A DNA stretch of 60,712 bases from Rhizobiaceae bacterium (GTDB lineage: Bacteria; Pseudomonadota; Alphaproteobacteria; Rhizobiales; Rhizobiaceae), in NCBI GenBank assembly GCA_028279875.1, contig JANQMU010000020.1, positions 1 through 60,712 on the forward strand, given 5' to 3'. The position numbers and the translations under genes were made by a program. How positions within the stretch are numbered: the first letter of the stretch is position 1; each line of letters opens with the position of its first letter. The notes under the pieces were generated by a model. The model had not been told where the DNA came from. It saw only the letters and a list, made by a program, of their open reading frames with translations, and did no database searches. Shown in pieces: positions 28,216-39,983 of this stretch.

Positions 28216-28821
28216 TCAGAGCTTGTCCGCCGCCTTCTGTTCACCGGTGACGGGCCCTGCCATCGATGTTTCGGTCTCATGCGGAAAAAACGTATAGGAC
28301 AGGGTTATCGTGTTGATGTTCATCGTTTCGGGCGCGTCGACGATGGCCGGGTCGACAAAGAAGACCACTGGCATGTCCATGCCCTCACCCGGTTTCAGTT
28401 CCGTTTCGGTAAAACAGAAGCATTCGACCTTGTTGAAATAAGCGCCCGCAGCCTGCGGCGTGACGTTGAAGGTCGCCTGACCGCTGCTTGCCCTTCTTCC
28501 GGGATTGTCGGCCCGATAGGCGATTTGCATGGTTTCGCCGATGCGCAGTTCCACCATCCGCTGGGCCGGTTCGAATTGCCAGTTCAGTCCGCTTGACGTG
28601 TTGGCGTCGAAGCGCACGCGAATGGTGCGGTCGAGAATCTGGTCCGAATATTGCTCCACCCGCTGCGTCGTGCCGCCATAGCCGGTGACCTGGCAGAACA
28701 GTTCATAGAGCGGCACGGCGGCATAGGACATGCCGACCATGCCGGCGACGCCGGCCAGGCACAGCGCGGCGATGCGGCCATTGCCCGGTTTCTCGACCTT
28801 CGTTGCATCCCTCGCGGTCAT
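28216..28821 (-). CDS. ctaG: Cytochrome c oxidase assembly protein CtaG (Cox11)
   Basis: CtaG/Cox11 delivers copper to the CuB site of subunit I. The 201-residue protein has a short cytoplasmic N-terminus and one membrane helix (IAALCLAGVAGMVGMSYAAV). The periplasmic domain follows, with the copper ligands VECFCFTE (C-X-C) and an upstream cysteine in LFCQVTGYGG. The end MNINTITLSYTFFP is typical. The start is two bases after the coxF stop, so the genes are tightly coupled. All copper-binding cysteines are present. Confidence 0.96.
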   Translation of the reverse strand: MTARDATKVEKPGNGRIAALCLAGVAGMVGMSYAAVPLYELFCQVTGYGGTTQRVEQYSDQILDRTIRVRFDANTSSGLNWQFEPAQRMVELRIGETMQIAYRADNPGRRASSGQATFNVTPQAAGAYFNKVECFCFTETELKPGEGMDMPVVFFVDPAIVDAPETMNINTITLSYTFFPHETETSMAGPVTGEQKAADKL

Positions 28822-28823
28822 CG

Positions 28824-28985
28824 CTAGAACGCCCGATCAAAAATGGCCGGACCGAATTTGACGATCGTCGCAACGTAAAAGACCACGACCAGAGCCGCTA
28901 GCATCAGGGCCAGCGCGATCGACCGGCGACGGCGCGTCTTCTTCTGCAACTCGGTCAATTCAACGAAGTCGACCATCGCGCTCAT
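28824..28985 (-). CDS. coxF: CoxF-like small membrane protein
   Basis: This 53-residue gene is easily missed. It starts [16 protein letters not shown], has a basic patch (KKTRRRRS), one membrane helix ([20 protein letters not shown]) and ends [11 protein letters not shown]. Its ATG overlaps the ctaB stop by four bases (ATGA), and its TAG is followed after two bases by the ctaG start. A small single-helix protein at this place in the oxidase operon is the CoxF protein annotated in rhizobia and relatives. The role in oxidase assembly is inferred from position only. Confidence 0.82.
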   Translation of the reverse strand: MSAMVDFVELTELQKKTRRRRSIALALMLAALVVVFYVATIVKFGPAIFDRAF

Positions 28986-29917
28986 ACTCCGAACCTTGCA
29001 AATATGCCGTCCGTGAGCAGCGCCGCGAACAGAACGGCGAGATAGAACAGCGAAAACCTGAACATGGATTTTGCCGCTCCCATCGCCGGATCGTCATCCG
29101 TCATCCGAAGAACCTGAACCGCATGCCAGATGAAGCCGAGACCCAGCCCCGTTGCCAGAATGCCGTAAGCCAGGCTGGCAAAGCCCACCACAGAGGGCAG
29201 GACACCGACAATCGCCGTTGCCACCGTGTAGCCGAGCATCTGGCGTTTGGTCGATTTCATGCCGGCGACATTGGGCATCATCGGAATGCCGGCGACCCGG
29301 TAATCATTGAGCTTGAACAGGGCCAGGGCCCAGAAATGTGCCGGTGTCCAGAGAAAAATGATCAGGAACAGAACCACGCTTTCAAACGACAGCATGCCGG
29401 TCACGCTGGACCAGCCGATCATTGGCGGGAACGCGCCGGCCGCGCCACCGATCACGATGTTCTGCGGTGTCGAGCGTTTCAGCCACATGGTGTAAACCAC
29501 CGTATAGAAGAATATCGTGAAGGCGAGCAGTCCCGCCGAAAGCCAGTTCACCAGAATGCCGAGCGTCAGCACGGCAAAGACCGCCAGAACCAGACCGAAT
29601 GTCAGGGCTTCCTCGCGGCTGACCCGGCCGGCCGGAATCGGCCGTTTTGCTGTGCGCGACATGACGGCATCGATATCGGCGTCATACCACATATTCAGTG
29701 CACCCGAGGCGCCGGCGCCGATCGCAATACACAGGATCGATACGGCTCCCAGAAACGGATGTACCGTGCCGGGCGCCATCATCATGCCGACAAAGGCGGT
29801 GAACACGACGAGAGACATGACCCGCGGTTTCAGCAACGCGAAGAAATCGGCCGGGTCGGCCACGGACGGCCGGATCTCGGCTCCGCTGATCGCTTCATGT
29901 TTGCCGGTTATCGCCAT
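28982..29917 (-). CDS. ctaB: Protohaem IX farnesyltransferase
   Basis: CtaB (CyoE/Cox10) converts haem b to haem o, the precursor of the haem a used by the oxidase. The 311-residue protein is a UbiA-type prenyltransferase with about eight or nine helices. The first aspartate motif is [21 protein letters not shown], and TPHFW appears as [28 protein letters not shown] near the start is typical. The ATG at 29917 ([11 protein letters not shown]) was preferred to an in-frame start twelve codons upstream; GGGA stands four bases before it. It overlaps coxF by four bases. Confidence 0.95.
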   Translation of the reverse strand: MAITGKHEAISGAEIRPSVADPADFFALLKPRVMSLVVFTAFVGMMMAPGTVHPFLGAVSILCIAIGAGASGALNMWYDADIDAVMSRTAKRPIPAGRVSREEALTFGLVLAVFAVLTLGILVNWLSAGLLAFTIFFYTVVYTMWLKRSTPQNIVIGGAAGAFPPMIGWSSVTGMLSFESVVLFLIIFLWTPAHFWALALFKLNDYRVAGIPMMPNVAGMKSTKRQMLGYTVATAIVGVLPSVVGFASLAYGILATGLGLGFIWHAVQVLRMTDDDPAMGAAKSMFRFSLFYLAVLFAALLTDGIFARFGV

Positions 29918-29990
29918 TCTATCCCGTCTGACCGTTTCAATCCGTAAATCCACGCCAAACCGCCACCGGGCGGTTTTGCATCATTCCACG

Positions 29991-32535
<2,545 letters not shown>

Positions 32536-32910
32536 TACAATTCTCCCTGGAGCGCCCGGTATAGCTTTCGCGGCGGCGCGTCGTCCCTCACGTGACAGCG
32601 CTTAAAACCATAGTTTAGAGCCAATCGCAACTGGACGACAGGAGAATAACTGCGACATTTGGCGCACATCCGGAAACGTGGCCGCAATGACGGATGGGAT
32701 CGATGGTGCCGGGCGGGGCTGCGGCCGCCGAGGCGTCGACAACATCCCCGGCTCCGCACCGATCCGCATCGTCGGCTTGATTGTCGCCTCATTTCGATCT
32801 TTAAGTGCGCACGGACCGGATCGGGCGGACGGGAGTTGCAGGCGAACCCTTCAAATTCCCGTCCGTTCCGACACAATAGCGCAACTGATTCGCATCGCCC
32901 TGGAGCTCCC
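32536..32910. promoter_or_regulatory. Divergent region between coxB and ialB
   Basis: This 375-base gap separates the divergent coxB operon and the ialB gene. It holds no convincing gene. The notable element is the inverted repeat at 32826-32865, described separately. Promoters for both directions must lie here, but no box pair was good enough to call. Confidence 0.4.
32826..32865. repeat. Inverted repeat upstream of ialB
   Basis: Perfect 9-base arms CGGACGGGA (32826-32834) and TCCCGTCCG (32857-32865) enclose 22 bases, ending 45 bases before the ialB ATG. In RNA, two more G-U pairs could extend the stem. It may be an operator or a leader hairpin; there is no U-run, so it is not a typical terminator. 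Confidence 0.5.
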
Positions 32911-33426
32911 ATGCCGCAGCTGACCACCCTCAAACCGACCCTTCTGTCCATGGCCGTTGTCATAGCCGGATTTGTGGCGCCGTCCTTTGCTCAGCAACCC
33001 GGCAAGATCCGTTCCAATCATGGTGCGTGGTCGATTGTCTGCGATCAGCCGGCCGGTGCGTCGAGCGAGCAATGCGCCCTGATGCAGAATGTCGTCGATG
33101 ATGCCCGACCCGAAGTCGGCCTGTCCGTGGTGGTTCTGAAGACCGCGGACAAACAAGCAAGGGTCCTGCGGGTACTGGCGCCGCTCGGGGTGCTGTTGCC
33201 CAACGGGCTTGGCCTGAATGTCGATGGCAAGGATATCGGACGGGCCTATTTCGTCCGCTGTTTCGCCGATGGCTGCTACGCGGAAGTCATTTTGGAGGAA
33301 ACCCTGCTGAAAACGCTTCAAAACGGCGCCACCGCGACGTTCATCGTGTTTCAGACGCCGGAAGAAGGCATTGGTATTCCCGTCGATCTCACCGGCTTCA
33401 CCGACGGGTTTTCCGCGCTGCCTTAA
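32911..33426 (+). CDS. Invasion-associated locus B (IalB) family protein
   Basis: This 171-residue protein has a signal peptide ending SFA-QQ at about residue 27, followed by the IalB domain with HGAWSIVCDQPAG, EQCALMQ, and RCFADGCYAEV near 120. The four cysteines are those of the family. IalB was named from Bartonella invasion of erythrocytes, but homologues are widespread in free-living alphaproteobacteria with unclear function. The ATG at 32911 has GGAG six bases upstream. Its last 29 bases overlap the end of the DUF1801 gene, tail to tail. Confidence 0.87.
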   Translation: MPQLTTLKPTLLSMAVVIAGFVAPSFAQQPGKIRSNHGAWSIVCDQPAGASSEQCALMQNVVDDARPEVGLSVVVLKTADKQARVLRVLAPLGVLLPNGLGLNVDGKDIGRAYFVRCFADGCYAEVILEETLLKTLQNGATATFIVFQTPEEGIGIPVDLTGFTDGFSALP

Positions 33427-33865
33427 CGGGCGTTTCAGCCTTTTCGGCATCCGGGTAGTTCTCCCGGATATAGCGGTATGAGCGGGCGATCAGTTCCTCC
33501 AGGACCGCCAGATCGACATCGGACAGCCGCTTGATATAGAGGCAGGACCGGCCTGTCTTGTAGCGTCCGAGCCGTTTCATCAGGTCTTCATGCGGCGAGA
33601 ATCCCTGCATGATGTATATGGTCAGCGCCGCTTTCCTGGGCGAAAATCCGGTCGCCATCCAGTCACCCGAGCGCCCGCTCTCATAATGGTAGCGATAGCT
33701 GCCGAATCCGACAATCGACCCACCCCACATGGCGGCCGTCTCGCCCGTTACCCTTTCCATGATCGCCATCAGCGCCTCAGCATCAGCGCGTTTTTGCGCA
33801 TCCGGCACGGCCGCCAGAAATCGCGATACATCCGCATCGTTGCGTTGTGTCTTGAGCTCGGCCAC
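33398..33865 (-). CDS. DUF1801 family protein
   Basis: This 155-residue protein belongs to the DUF1801 (YdhG-like) family. It shows VSRFLAAVPDAQKRADAEAL and MWGGSIVGFGSYRYHYESGRSG-type sequence, then FSPRKAALTIYIM and a basic tail. The function of the family is unknown; the fold is SufE-like or related to small binding proteins. Start at GTG 33865, giving M-AELKTQRND, with GGGAG five bases upstream; an upstream TTG is less likely. The gene converges with and overlaps ialB by 29 bases. Confidence 0.83.
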   Translation of the reverse strand: MAELKTQRNDADVSRFLAAVPDAQKRADAEALMAIMERVTGETAAMWGGSIVGFGSYRYHYESGRSGDWMATGFSPRKAALTIYIMQGFSPHEDLMKRLGRYKTGRSCLYIKRLSDVDLAVLEELIARSYRYIRENYPDAEKAETPVKAARKTRR

Positions 33866-34002
33866 GAGATCTCCCTTCGCCAATTCGTTTGCCCGAAGGC
33901 CCGCCTCATTGGATTATCGAAACGCAATCTTATATGAGTTCGCAACGGTATGAAAAACGGACATGCGCCACAGCCCGCTGCGGGCCTGAAATGGAAGCAA
34001 CA

Positions 34003-35418
34003 ATGGACAAGGACCTGCTGACCGGCTTCGATTGCGACGAGGCCCGCCTCAACAGCATCGTTTCGGATGCACTGCACGACTCCGACGACGGCGAGTTGTT
34101 TGTCGAACACGCGCAGCTGGAATCACTCGTCTTCGATGATGGCCGCCTGAAGGCCGGAAATTTCTCCAGCGATCAAGGGTTCGGGCTGCGCGCCGTCGCC
34201 GGCGAGGCAATCGGTTATGCCCATGCGGGCGATCTGTCGGCGGCGGCGCTGCAGCGCGCCAGCGATGCCGTCGGTGCGGTGACACGCGGTTATTCGGGAC
34301 AATATGCGGCCGCGCCGGCCCGCACAAACCGGCACCTTTACGGCGACAAGAACCCGATCGACGCTCCGGGTTTCGAGGAAAAGGTACGTCTGCTGCAGAC
34401 CATGGATTCCTACCTGCGCGAGAAGGACCCCAAGGTGCGCCAGGTGACAGCCTCGCTGGCCGCCGGCTGGCAGATCATCAATATTCTGCGGGCCGACGGC
34501 GAACGGCTGCAGGATGTCCGCCCCCTCACCCGCCTGAATATCAGCGTCGTCGTCGGAGAAGGCGATCGGCAGGAGAGCGGCTCCTATGGAATCGGCGGCC
34601 GGCGCGGTTTCGGCGAATTCCTTGCCGAAGACACTTGGAAGGCCGGCGCCGACGAGGCGCTTCGCCAGGCGCTCGTCAATCTGCAGGCGATCCCGGCGCC
34701 GGCGGGAACATTCGATGTGGTGCTGGGCTCCGGCTGGCCGGGCGTGATGCTTCACGAGGCGGTCGGTCATGGCCTGGAAGGCGATTTCAATCGTAAGAAA
34801 ACGTCGGCTTTCGCAGGTCTGCTCGGTGAACAGGTGGCCGCGAAGGGCGTGACGGTGGTCGATGACGGCACCATCGAGGGCCGGCGCGGATCGCTGACCA
34901 TCGACGATGAGGGCACACCTTCCGGTTACAATGTCCTGATCGAGGACGGCAAGCTGGTCGGCTATATGCAGGATCGCCAGAATGCCCGCCTGATGGGCAT
35001 GAAGCCCACCGGCAACGGGCGACGGCAATCGCATGAGCACCAGCCGATGCCGCGGATGACGAATACCTATATGCTGAGCGGCGACAGAACGCCGGAGGAG
35101 ATCATCGCCTCCGTCGCCAACGGCATCTATGCGGTCTCTTTCGGCGGCGGCCAGGTGGACATCACCTCGGGAAAATTCGTGTTCGGCTGTACGGAAGCCT
35201 ATCTGATCGAGAACGGCAAGGTCGGCGCGCCGATCAAGGGCGCCATGCTGATCGGCAACGGGCCGGATGCCATGCACCGCGTCTCCATGATTGGCAACGA
35301 TTCCGAACTCGATAACGGCATCGGCGTCTGCGGCAAGGGTGGCCAAAGCGTGCCCGTGGGTGTCGGACAACCGCATCTGCGCATGGATCAGATGACCATC
35401 GGCGGGACACAGGCCTAA
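34003..35418 (+). CDS. tldD: Metalloprotease TldD
   Basis: TldD forms a heterodimeric zinc protease with TldE (PmbA), which cleaves unfolded peptides and processes some microcins. The 471-residue protein has the metal motif HEAVGHGLEGD near 255-265, the DDEGTPSG and MTNTYMLSGD regions, and the C-terminal GIGVCGKGGQSVPVGVGQPHLRM typical of the family. The start at 34003 (MDKDLLTGFD) is taken; ATG 33991 is four codons upstream and possible. No tldE is present in the window. Confidence 0.94.
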   Translation: MDKDLLTGFDCDEARLNSIVSDALHDSDDGELFVEHAQLESLVFDDGRLKAGNFSSDQGFGLRAVAGEAIGYAHAGDLSAAALQRASDAVGAVTRGYSGQYAAAPARTNRHLYGDKNPIDAPGFEEKVRLLQTMDSYLREKDPKVRQVTASLAAGWQIINILRADGERLQDVRPLTRLNISVVVGEGDRQESGSYGIGGRRGFGEFLAEDTWKAGADEALRQALVNLQAIPAPAGTFDVVLGSGWPGVMLHEAVGHGLEGDFNRKKTSAFAGLLGEQVAAKGVTVVDDGTIEGRRGSLTIDDEGTPSGYNVLIEDGKLVGYMQDRQNARLMGMKPTGNGRRQSHEHQPMPRMTNTYMLSGDRTPEEIIASVANGIYAVSFGGGQVDITSGKFVFGCTEAYLIENGKVGAPIKGAMLIGNGPDAMHRVSMIGNDSELDNGIGVCGKGGQSVPVGVGQPHLRMDQMTIGGTQA

Positions 35419-35558
35419 AACAGAGCACGTTCCGCCCAATGCGCCGGGTGTCGATTCAACTTCGGTTAATCAGCTCGCTCTATAAGGGTATTCCAGTTCA
35501 TTCGCGCTTCGGCATTCCATCCGGGGCGCCAGTGGATCATGGCAGGTGACCGATACCG

Positions 35559-36656
35559 ATGCGATCGAAATACACACATTTTGGCCTGAGGGCGCGCCGC
35601 GCGGCGAAATGGCTTGCCATTCGTGGAGGACTGGAGGCCATCGCGCTGGCAACCACCTCACGCCTCGTCAAGTCTCGCAGCAGCAGGGGCGTGATCTTCA
35701 CAATGCATCACGTCCGTCCGGAACGGGCCGGATCGTTCTCGCCCAATGCCCATTTGTCGATCACGCCGGATTTTCTGGAACAGACCATCGAAATGCTGCT
35801 GGAGCGCGGCTGGATACCGGTCAGCCTTGCCGACATGCCGCGCCGCCTCGAGGACCCCGAGGACAATGGCCGCTACATGGCGTTTACACTGGACGATGGC
35901 TACCGGGACAACCGGGACCACGCTTATCCGGTGTTCAGAAAATACGGCATTCCGTTCACGATGTTCGTGACGGCTGGTTTTATCAAGCGGACGCGGTCGA
36001 TCTGGTGGGAGACGCTGGAGAGCATGCTTGCGAAGGCGCGGCAGATCAGCATCGATCTTGACGGCGTGGAGCATCGGTTTGACACCGTATCGAAACGCGA
36101 AAAATACACCGCCTTCGATTATATCACCGACCGCTTTCCCGGGAACGATGAGGACCGTTTTGTCGCGGCGATCGACGCTGCAGCCCGCCGGGCCGGCATC
36201 GATCCGCTGGCCATCGTGGAAAGCGAGGTGTTCAGTGAAGCCGAATTGCGGGAGTTCAGCCGTGAAGGGCTGCTCAGCCTGGGTGCCCATACGGTGACGC
36301 ATGTCAGCCTGGCGCACGCGCCGCTCGACCGGGTGGTCGACGAGGTCCGCCAATCCGCGGAATTCGTCTCCAGGGTTTCAGGGACACGGCCAGAGAGTTT
36401 TGCCTTTCCCTATGGCGACAGCAGCGCTGCCTGCAGCCGCGAATTCGACCAGATCGCGGATTTGGGATTTTCCGTCGCCGTGACGACCCGGCCTGGCCTG
36501 CTGCAACCGGCCAACCGGCTGACGCCGACCGCGATGCCGCGTGTCTCCCTCAACGGCTATCATCAAAACACCCGCTATGTCCGCGCGCTGCTGTCCGGCC
36601 TGCCATTCGTCTTCGCGCCGGGCGCGCCGGCCAAGCCCAGCCCTTCTCACGGATAA
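35559..36656 (+). CDS. Polysaccharide deacetylase family protein
   Basis: This 365-residue protein carries the NodB homology domain. It shows FTMHHVRP near the start, the catalytic TLDDGYRDN (aspartate pair near residue 112) and the metal histidines of [12 protein letters not shown] near 245-255. AFPYGD comes later in the domain. These motifs are intact, so it should remove acetyl groups from an N-acetylated glycan. No signal peptide is seen, which points to a cytoplasmic or membrane-face substrate such as a lipid-linked sugar. The neighbours tldD and pdxH do not reveal the substrate. Its last ten bases overlap the end of pdxH. Confidence 0.85.
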   Translation: MRSKYTHFGLRARRAAKWLAIRGGLEAIALATTSRLVKSRSSRGVIFTMHHVRPERAGSFSPNAHLSITPDFLEQTIEMLLERGWIPVSLADMPRRLEDPEDNGRYMAFTLDDGYRDNRDHAYPVFRKYGIPFTMFVTAGFIKRTRSIWWETLESMLAKARQISIDLDGVEHRFDTVSKREKYTAFDYITDRFPGNDEDRFVAAIDAAARRAGIDPLAIVESEVFSEAELREFSREGLLSLGAHTVTHVSLAHAPLDRVVDEVRQSAEFVSRVSGTRPESFAFPYGDSSAACSREFDQIADLGFSVAVTTRPGLLQPANRLTPTAMPRVSLNGYHQNTRYVRALLSGLPFVFAPGAPAKPSPSHG

Positions 36657-37270
36657 AGCCGCGTCTTCAGCCATCCGTCGCCCGCGGCCTGGCGGGTAAA
36701 GAGGATCCGGTCATGCAGCCGGAATTTGCGGTCGTGCCAGAATTCGATCGAATGGGGCAAAACGCGGAAGCCTGACCAGTAGAGCGGCCTCGGGATGGCG
36801 CCGACGGCATATCTGGCGGTGTATTCGGCAACTGCCTTTTCCAGTGCAAACCGGCTTTCCAGGGGGCGCGATTGCTGCGAGGCCCAGGCACCGATGCGGC
36901 TGCCGCGCGGGCGCTGGGCATAATAGGCGTCGGCTTCCTCGTCGCTGACAATCTCGACATGGCCGCGAACCCTCACCTGGCGGCGCAGGGATTTCCAGTG
37001 AAAACACATGGCCGCCTTGGCGGTCGTCCGCAACTCCTCGCCTTTCTGGCTTTCGAAATTCGTGTAGAAAACAAAGCCGCGCTCGTCGAGCCCCTTGAGG
37101 AGAACCATTCTGACATTCGGCATGCCGTCGCCATCGACGGTTGCAAGCGACAGGGCGGTCGGATCGTTCGGCTCGCTCTCACCGGCCTCCTCGAGCCACG
37201 CCCTGAACAGATCGAAAGGCTCGTCGGAAAGGGTGAAGTCACCCTTCGTTAACTCTGTGTCGGTTACCAT
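36647..37270 (-). CDS. pdxH: Pyridoxamine/pyridoxine 5'-phosphate oxidase
   Basis: PdxH oxidises PNP or PMP to pyridoxal phosphate with FMN and oxygen. The 207-residue protein shows [11 protein letters not shown], then [21 protein letters not shown] (FMN binding), [26 protein letters not shown], and the C-terminal [10 protein letters not shown] with W and RLYP at the end. Length and motifs fit. The start at 37270 is the first ATG and there is no reason to shorten it. It supplies the cofactor for enzymes such as threonine synthase encoded earlier in the window. It is convergent with the deacetylase. Confidence 0.96.
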   Translation of the reverse strand: MVTDTELTKGDFTLSDEPFDLFRAWLEEAGESEPNDPTALSLATVDGDGMPNVRMVLLKGLDERGFVFYTNFESQKGEELRTTAKAAMCFHWKSLRRQVRVRGHVEIVSDEEADAYYAQRPRGSRIGAWASQQSRPLESRFALEKAVAEYTARYAVGAIPRPLYWSGFRVLPHSIEFWHDRKFRLHDRILFTRQAAGDGWLKTRLYP

Positions 37271-37306
37271 GGATGATCACCTGGATGGAAACTGCGGGCT
37301 TAGGCA

Positions 37307-37771
37307 TTGGCGCCGGTTCATTTTGACGTAGCAAAGAACGCCTCCCGGGGTAAGCGGTTTTTTCGGCGCGGCCTCATGCTGTTCGTGCTTTGCGCAGCCA
37401 CCGGGCCGCTCGCCGGATGCATGACCAACGGGATCGGGTTCAGCACATTCGCACAGCCGGATCGCGACGTCATCACCGGCTCTATCGGGGATTATCCGGC
37501 ACTGCAATCCGACGACGATATCATCAAGACGACCGTCGCGGAGGCGAACGTCAAGCAAGGCTCGCTGCAGAACATTCCCTGGTCGAATATCGCGACGGGA
37601 AATGGCGGCATTGTGAGCTATGTCGGAGAACGTCGGTCGGTCACCGAGATTTGCCGGGAGTTCCTCGCATCGAAACACAGCTATGACGGCATCTCGCAAT
37701 ATCACGGCAAGATCTGCCGTACCCGCATGGGAAAAAGCTGGACCCTCCAATCCATCGAGAAGCAGGGGTGA
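37307..37771 (+). CDS. RT0821/Lpp0805-like surface lipoprotein
   Basis: This 154-residue protein has a basic n-region (GKRFFRRG), a hydrophobic stretch and a lipobox PLAGC, so it is a lipoprotein. The mature part has NIPWSNIATGNGGIVSYV, a cysteine in TEICREFLAS, and the end YHGKICRTRMGKSWTLQ. This pattern matches the RT0821/Lpp0805 family of surface proteins as I recall it. The start is uncertain. TTG 37307 is the only in-frame codon that includes the whole signal; ATG 37376 would drop the basic residues. It is divergent from pdxH. Confidence 0.68.
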   Translation: MAPVHFDVAKNASRGKRFFRRGLMLFVLCAATGPLAGCMTNGIGFSTFAQPDRDVITGSIGDYPALQSDDDIIKTTVAEANVKQGSLQNIPWSNIATGNGGIVSYVGERRSVTEICREFLASKHSYDGISQYHGKICRTRMGKSWTLQSIEKQG

Positions 37772-37792
37772 TCCCGACGTCACATGTCGATG

Positions 37793-37823
37793 ACCGGCGC
37801 GCAAATCTGACGATCGCGCCGGT
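37793..37823. terminator. Strong stem-loop after the surface lipoprotein gene
   Basis: Perfect 9-base arms ACCGGCGCG (37793-37801) and CGCGCCGGT (37815-37823) enclose 13 bases and start 21 bases after the lipoprotein stop. There is no run of T after the stem, so it may be a Rho-assisted terminator or mRNA stabiliser rather than an intrinsic terminator. Confidence 0.4.
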
Positions 37824-37970
37824 GCCATAACCTCTGGTTAGCAACTTGACGCTAGAGTTCAAAGGTCGGCGACGAAGGTGCGCTAGCCCTGGGCGGATCG
37901 TCGGCGGACCGTATTCTATCGGCCACCACCATGACGGCGGCGGCATCAGTGTATCGAGTGATTGATCATC

Positions 37971-38945
37971 ATGCGCAATCCCTATTCCGTATTAGGCGTT
38001 TCCAGGACGGCCACCGGCAAGGACATCAAATCGGCCTATCGACGGCATGCAAAGGCCTATCATCCGGACCGCAACCGGCACGATCCGGAGGCTGCGGTTC
38101 TGTTCGGCGAGATCAGTGCCGCCTATGCGATTCTGGGCGATGAGGAAAAGCGCCAGATGTTCGATGGTGGCCTGATCGATGCCGACGGTCGGAAGCGAAG
38201 CAGACGATCCGTCTTTCGCGGATTTGCCTCCAGCGTATCGGGCTTCGGCTTCAACCGCCGAAGCGCGGACAAAACCGAACCTCCCCCTGAGCCCGAAACA
38301 ACCGCAAAACAGGGCGGCGCTTTCGCAAACGGATCACATGACGAAATCATGGAGCGCATATTCGGCCAGTCCTTCGTCCGCGGCGGCGGCGGTGACGAAG
38401 CCCCTGGTATCGACGACATTCCCGGCGCCGAGGACAGTCAGGAGGCGGACTGCCCTGAGCGCGACATCTTAGTTGACCTGGCGGTACCGCTGGAAGCCGC
38501 GCTGCGCGAGGCACCTCTCGACGTGACACTGCCGGATGGCCGGACCGTCGCCGTCACCCTGCCGACCGGGATAGAAAACGGTCGCGTCGTGCGCCTCGCC
38601 GGCGAAGGGCATAAGGATGAAGACGGCGAGGCCGGCGACGCCGTCATCTCGATCCGCTTCCAAAAGCACAGCACGCTGAGGATCGACGGCATCCACCTTG
38701 TCTGTGACCTGCCTGTTCAACTGAGCGACGGCATCGCTGGCGCAAAACTGCCGGTGCAAACGCTGGACGGGAAAATCCTGGTGGCGGTGCCGCCCTGGTC
38801 CGGTTCCGACCGTGTGTTGCGCATCGCCGGAAAGGGTCTGCCGGACCATGCGGGCAAGCGGGGCGACCTGCTGGTGAATATCCGGCTGCTCCTGCCGGAC
38901 GATCCGGTTGAGGAACTGCTGTCCTTCGCGAGATCCAATCTGTGA
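37971..38945 (+). CDS. DnaJ-like co-chaperone without zinc finger (CbpA type)
   Basis: This 324-residue protein has an N-terminal J domain, RNPYSVLGVSR, ending with the HPD of AYHPDRNRHDPEA, so it can stimulate an Hsp70 ATPase. A linker of about 100 residues with acidic and low-complexity sequence follows. The C-terminal peptide-binding domains contain VDLAVPLEAALREA and RIAGKGLPDHAGKRGDLLVN. The cysteine-rich zinc finger of DnaJ is absent, as in CbpA. I use ATG 37971 (MRNPYSV); an ATG three codons upstream is also in frame. It precedes fabI in an order I recall in related genomes. Confidence 0.88.
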   Translation: MRNPYSVLGVSRTATGKDIKSAYRRHAKAYHPDRNRHDPEAAVLFGEISAAYAILGDEEKRQMFDGGLIDADGRKRSRRSVFRGFASSVSGFGFNRRSADKTEPPPEPETTAKQGGAFANGSHDEIMERIFGQSFVRGGGGDEAPGIDDIPGAEDSQEADCPERDILVDLAVPLEAALREAPLDVTLPDGRTVAVTLPTGIENGRVVRLAGEGHKDEDGEAGDAVISIRFQKHSTLRIDGIHLVCDLPVQLSDGIAGAKLPVQTLDGKILVAVPPWSGSDRVLRIAGKGLPDHAGKRGDLLVNIRLLLPDDPVEELLSFARSNL

Positions 38946-38952
38946 GCGAAGA

Positions 38953-38978
38953 CCGGCACGATTGACGTGACGTGCCGG
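38953..38978. terminator. Stem-loop after the DnaJ-like gene
   Basis: Arms CCGGCACG (38953-38960) and CGTGCCGG (38971-38978) enclose 10 bases, eight bases after the stop. There is no T run. It may mark the 3' end of the chaperone mRNA before the fabI promoter. Confidence 0.4.
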
Positions 38979-39072
38979 CAACAATCATCACAAACACCGG
39001 TGGGCCGGACGTCTTTGCGCCAGTCTCTGCCCCCGTGGCCCCGGCCGGACCCGTTTTAGAGCGAAGGGCGTC

Positions 39073-39100
39073 TTGAACCGGTTTGACGGCTGTGTCATAG
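39073..39100 (+). promoter_or_regulatory. Possible fabI promoter
   Basis: TTGAAC (39073-39078) and TCATAG (39095-39100) are 16 bases apart and lie about 30 bases upstream of the fabI ATG. The fit is moderate and the call is tentative. Confidence 0.25.
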
Positions 39101-39129
39101 CCAAGGATGGTACGAGCAAGGAGCGGAAA

Positions 39130-39948
39130 ATGGTTCAGGCAGCAGGTCTGATGAAGGGCAAGCGGGGCGTTATTCTCGGTGTGGCCAACAATCGGTCAAT
39201 CGCCTGGGGGATCGCCAAGGCATGCGCCGATGCCGGAGCTGAACTGGCCATGACCTATCAGGGCGAAGCGCTGAAGAAACGCGTCGAACCCCTTGCCTCG
39301 GAACTGGGGGCTCATGTCGCCGGCCATTGCGATGTGACCGACCCGGACAGCATGGACGCCCTCTTTGCCTCTCTGAAGGACAAGTGGGGGCAGATCGACT
39401 TTCTCGTTCACGCGATCGCCTTTTCCGACAAGGACGAGCTGACCGGCCGCTTCGTCGACACGACGCGCGAGAATTTTACCAGGACCATGGAAATCTCCGT
39501 CTATTCGCTGGCGGCGCTGGCGCGACGGGCGGAGGCGATCATGGTCGATGGCGGCTCGATTCTGACGCTGACCTATTACGGGGCCGAAAAGGTGATGCCG
39601 CATTATAACGTGATGGGCGTCGCCAAGGCCGCGCTGGAAGCCAGCGTCCGCTATCTGGCCGTCGATTTCGGCAATCGCGGCATTCGCGTCAATGCCATCT
39701 CCGCCGGCCCGATCAAGACGCTCGCCGCGTCGGGGATCGGCGATTTCCGGTACATTCTGAAATGGAACGAATACAACGCTCCGCTAAAACGCACCGTCAC
39801 CACTGATGAAGTCGGCGCGTCGGCGCTCTATATGCTTTCTGATCTGTCTCGCGCGGTGACCGGCGAGGTGCATCACGTCGACTCCGGCTACCATACGGTG
39901 GGCATGAAGGCGGTCGATGCCCCCGATATTTCGGTCGTCAAGGACTAG
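39130..39948 (+). CDS. fabI: Enoyl-[acyl-carrier-protein] reductase
   Basis: FabI reduces the double bond in the last step of each round of type II fatty acid synthesis. The 272-residue short-chain dehydrogenase has the cofactor motif GVANNRSIAWGIA, then HAIAFSDK. The FabI-specific active site is in TYYGAEKVMPHYNVMGVAKA, with a Tyr-X6-Lys arrangement. The loop GPIKTLAASGI is conserved. The ATG at 39130 has GGAG seven bases upstream and gives the standard N-terminus. It is the canonical triclosan-target type rather than FabL or FabV. The next gene follows after 35 bases. Confidence 0.96.
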   Translation: MVQAAGLMKGKRGVILGVANNRSIAWGIAKACADAGAELAMTYQGEALKKRVEPLASELGAHVAGHCDVTDPDSMDALFASLKDKWGQIDFLVHAIAFSDKDELTGRFVDTTRENFTRTMEISVYSLAALARRAEAIMVDGGSILTLTYYGAEKVMPHYNVMGVAKAALEASVRYLAVDFGNRGIRVNAISAGPIKTLAASGIGDFRYILKWNEYNAPLKRTVTTDEVGASALYMLSDLSRAVTGEVHHVDSGYHTVGMKAVDAPDISVVKD

Positions 39949-39983
39949 GCTGTGGCCGCGAATGCGGCAAGGACCAATTTACG

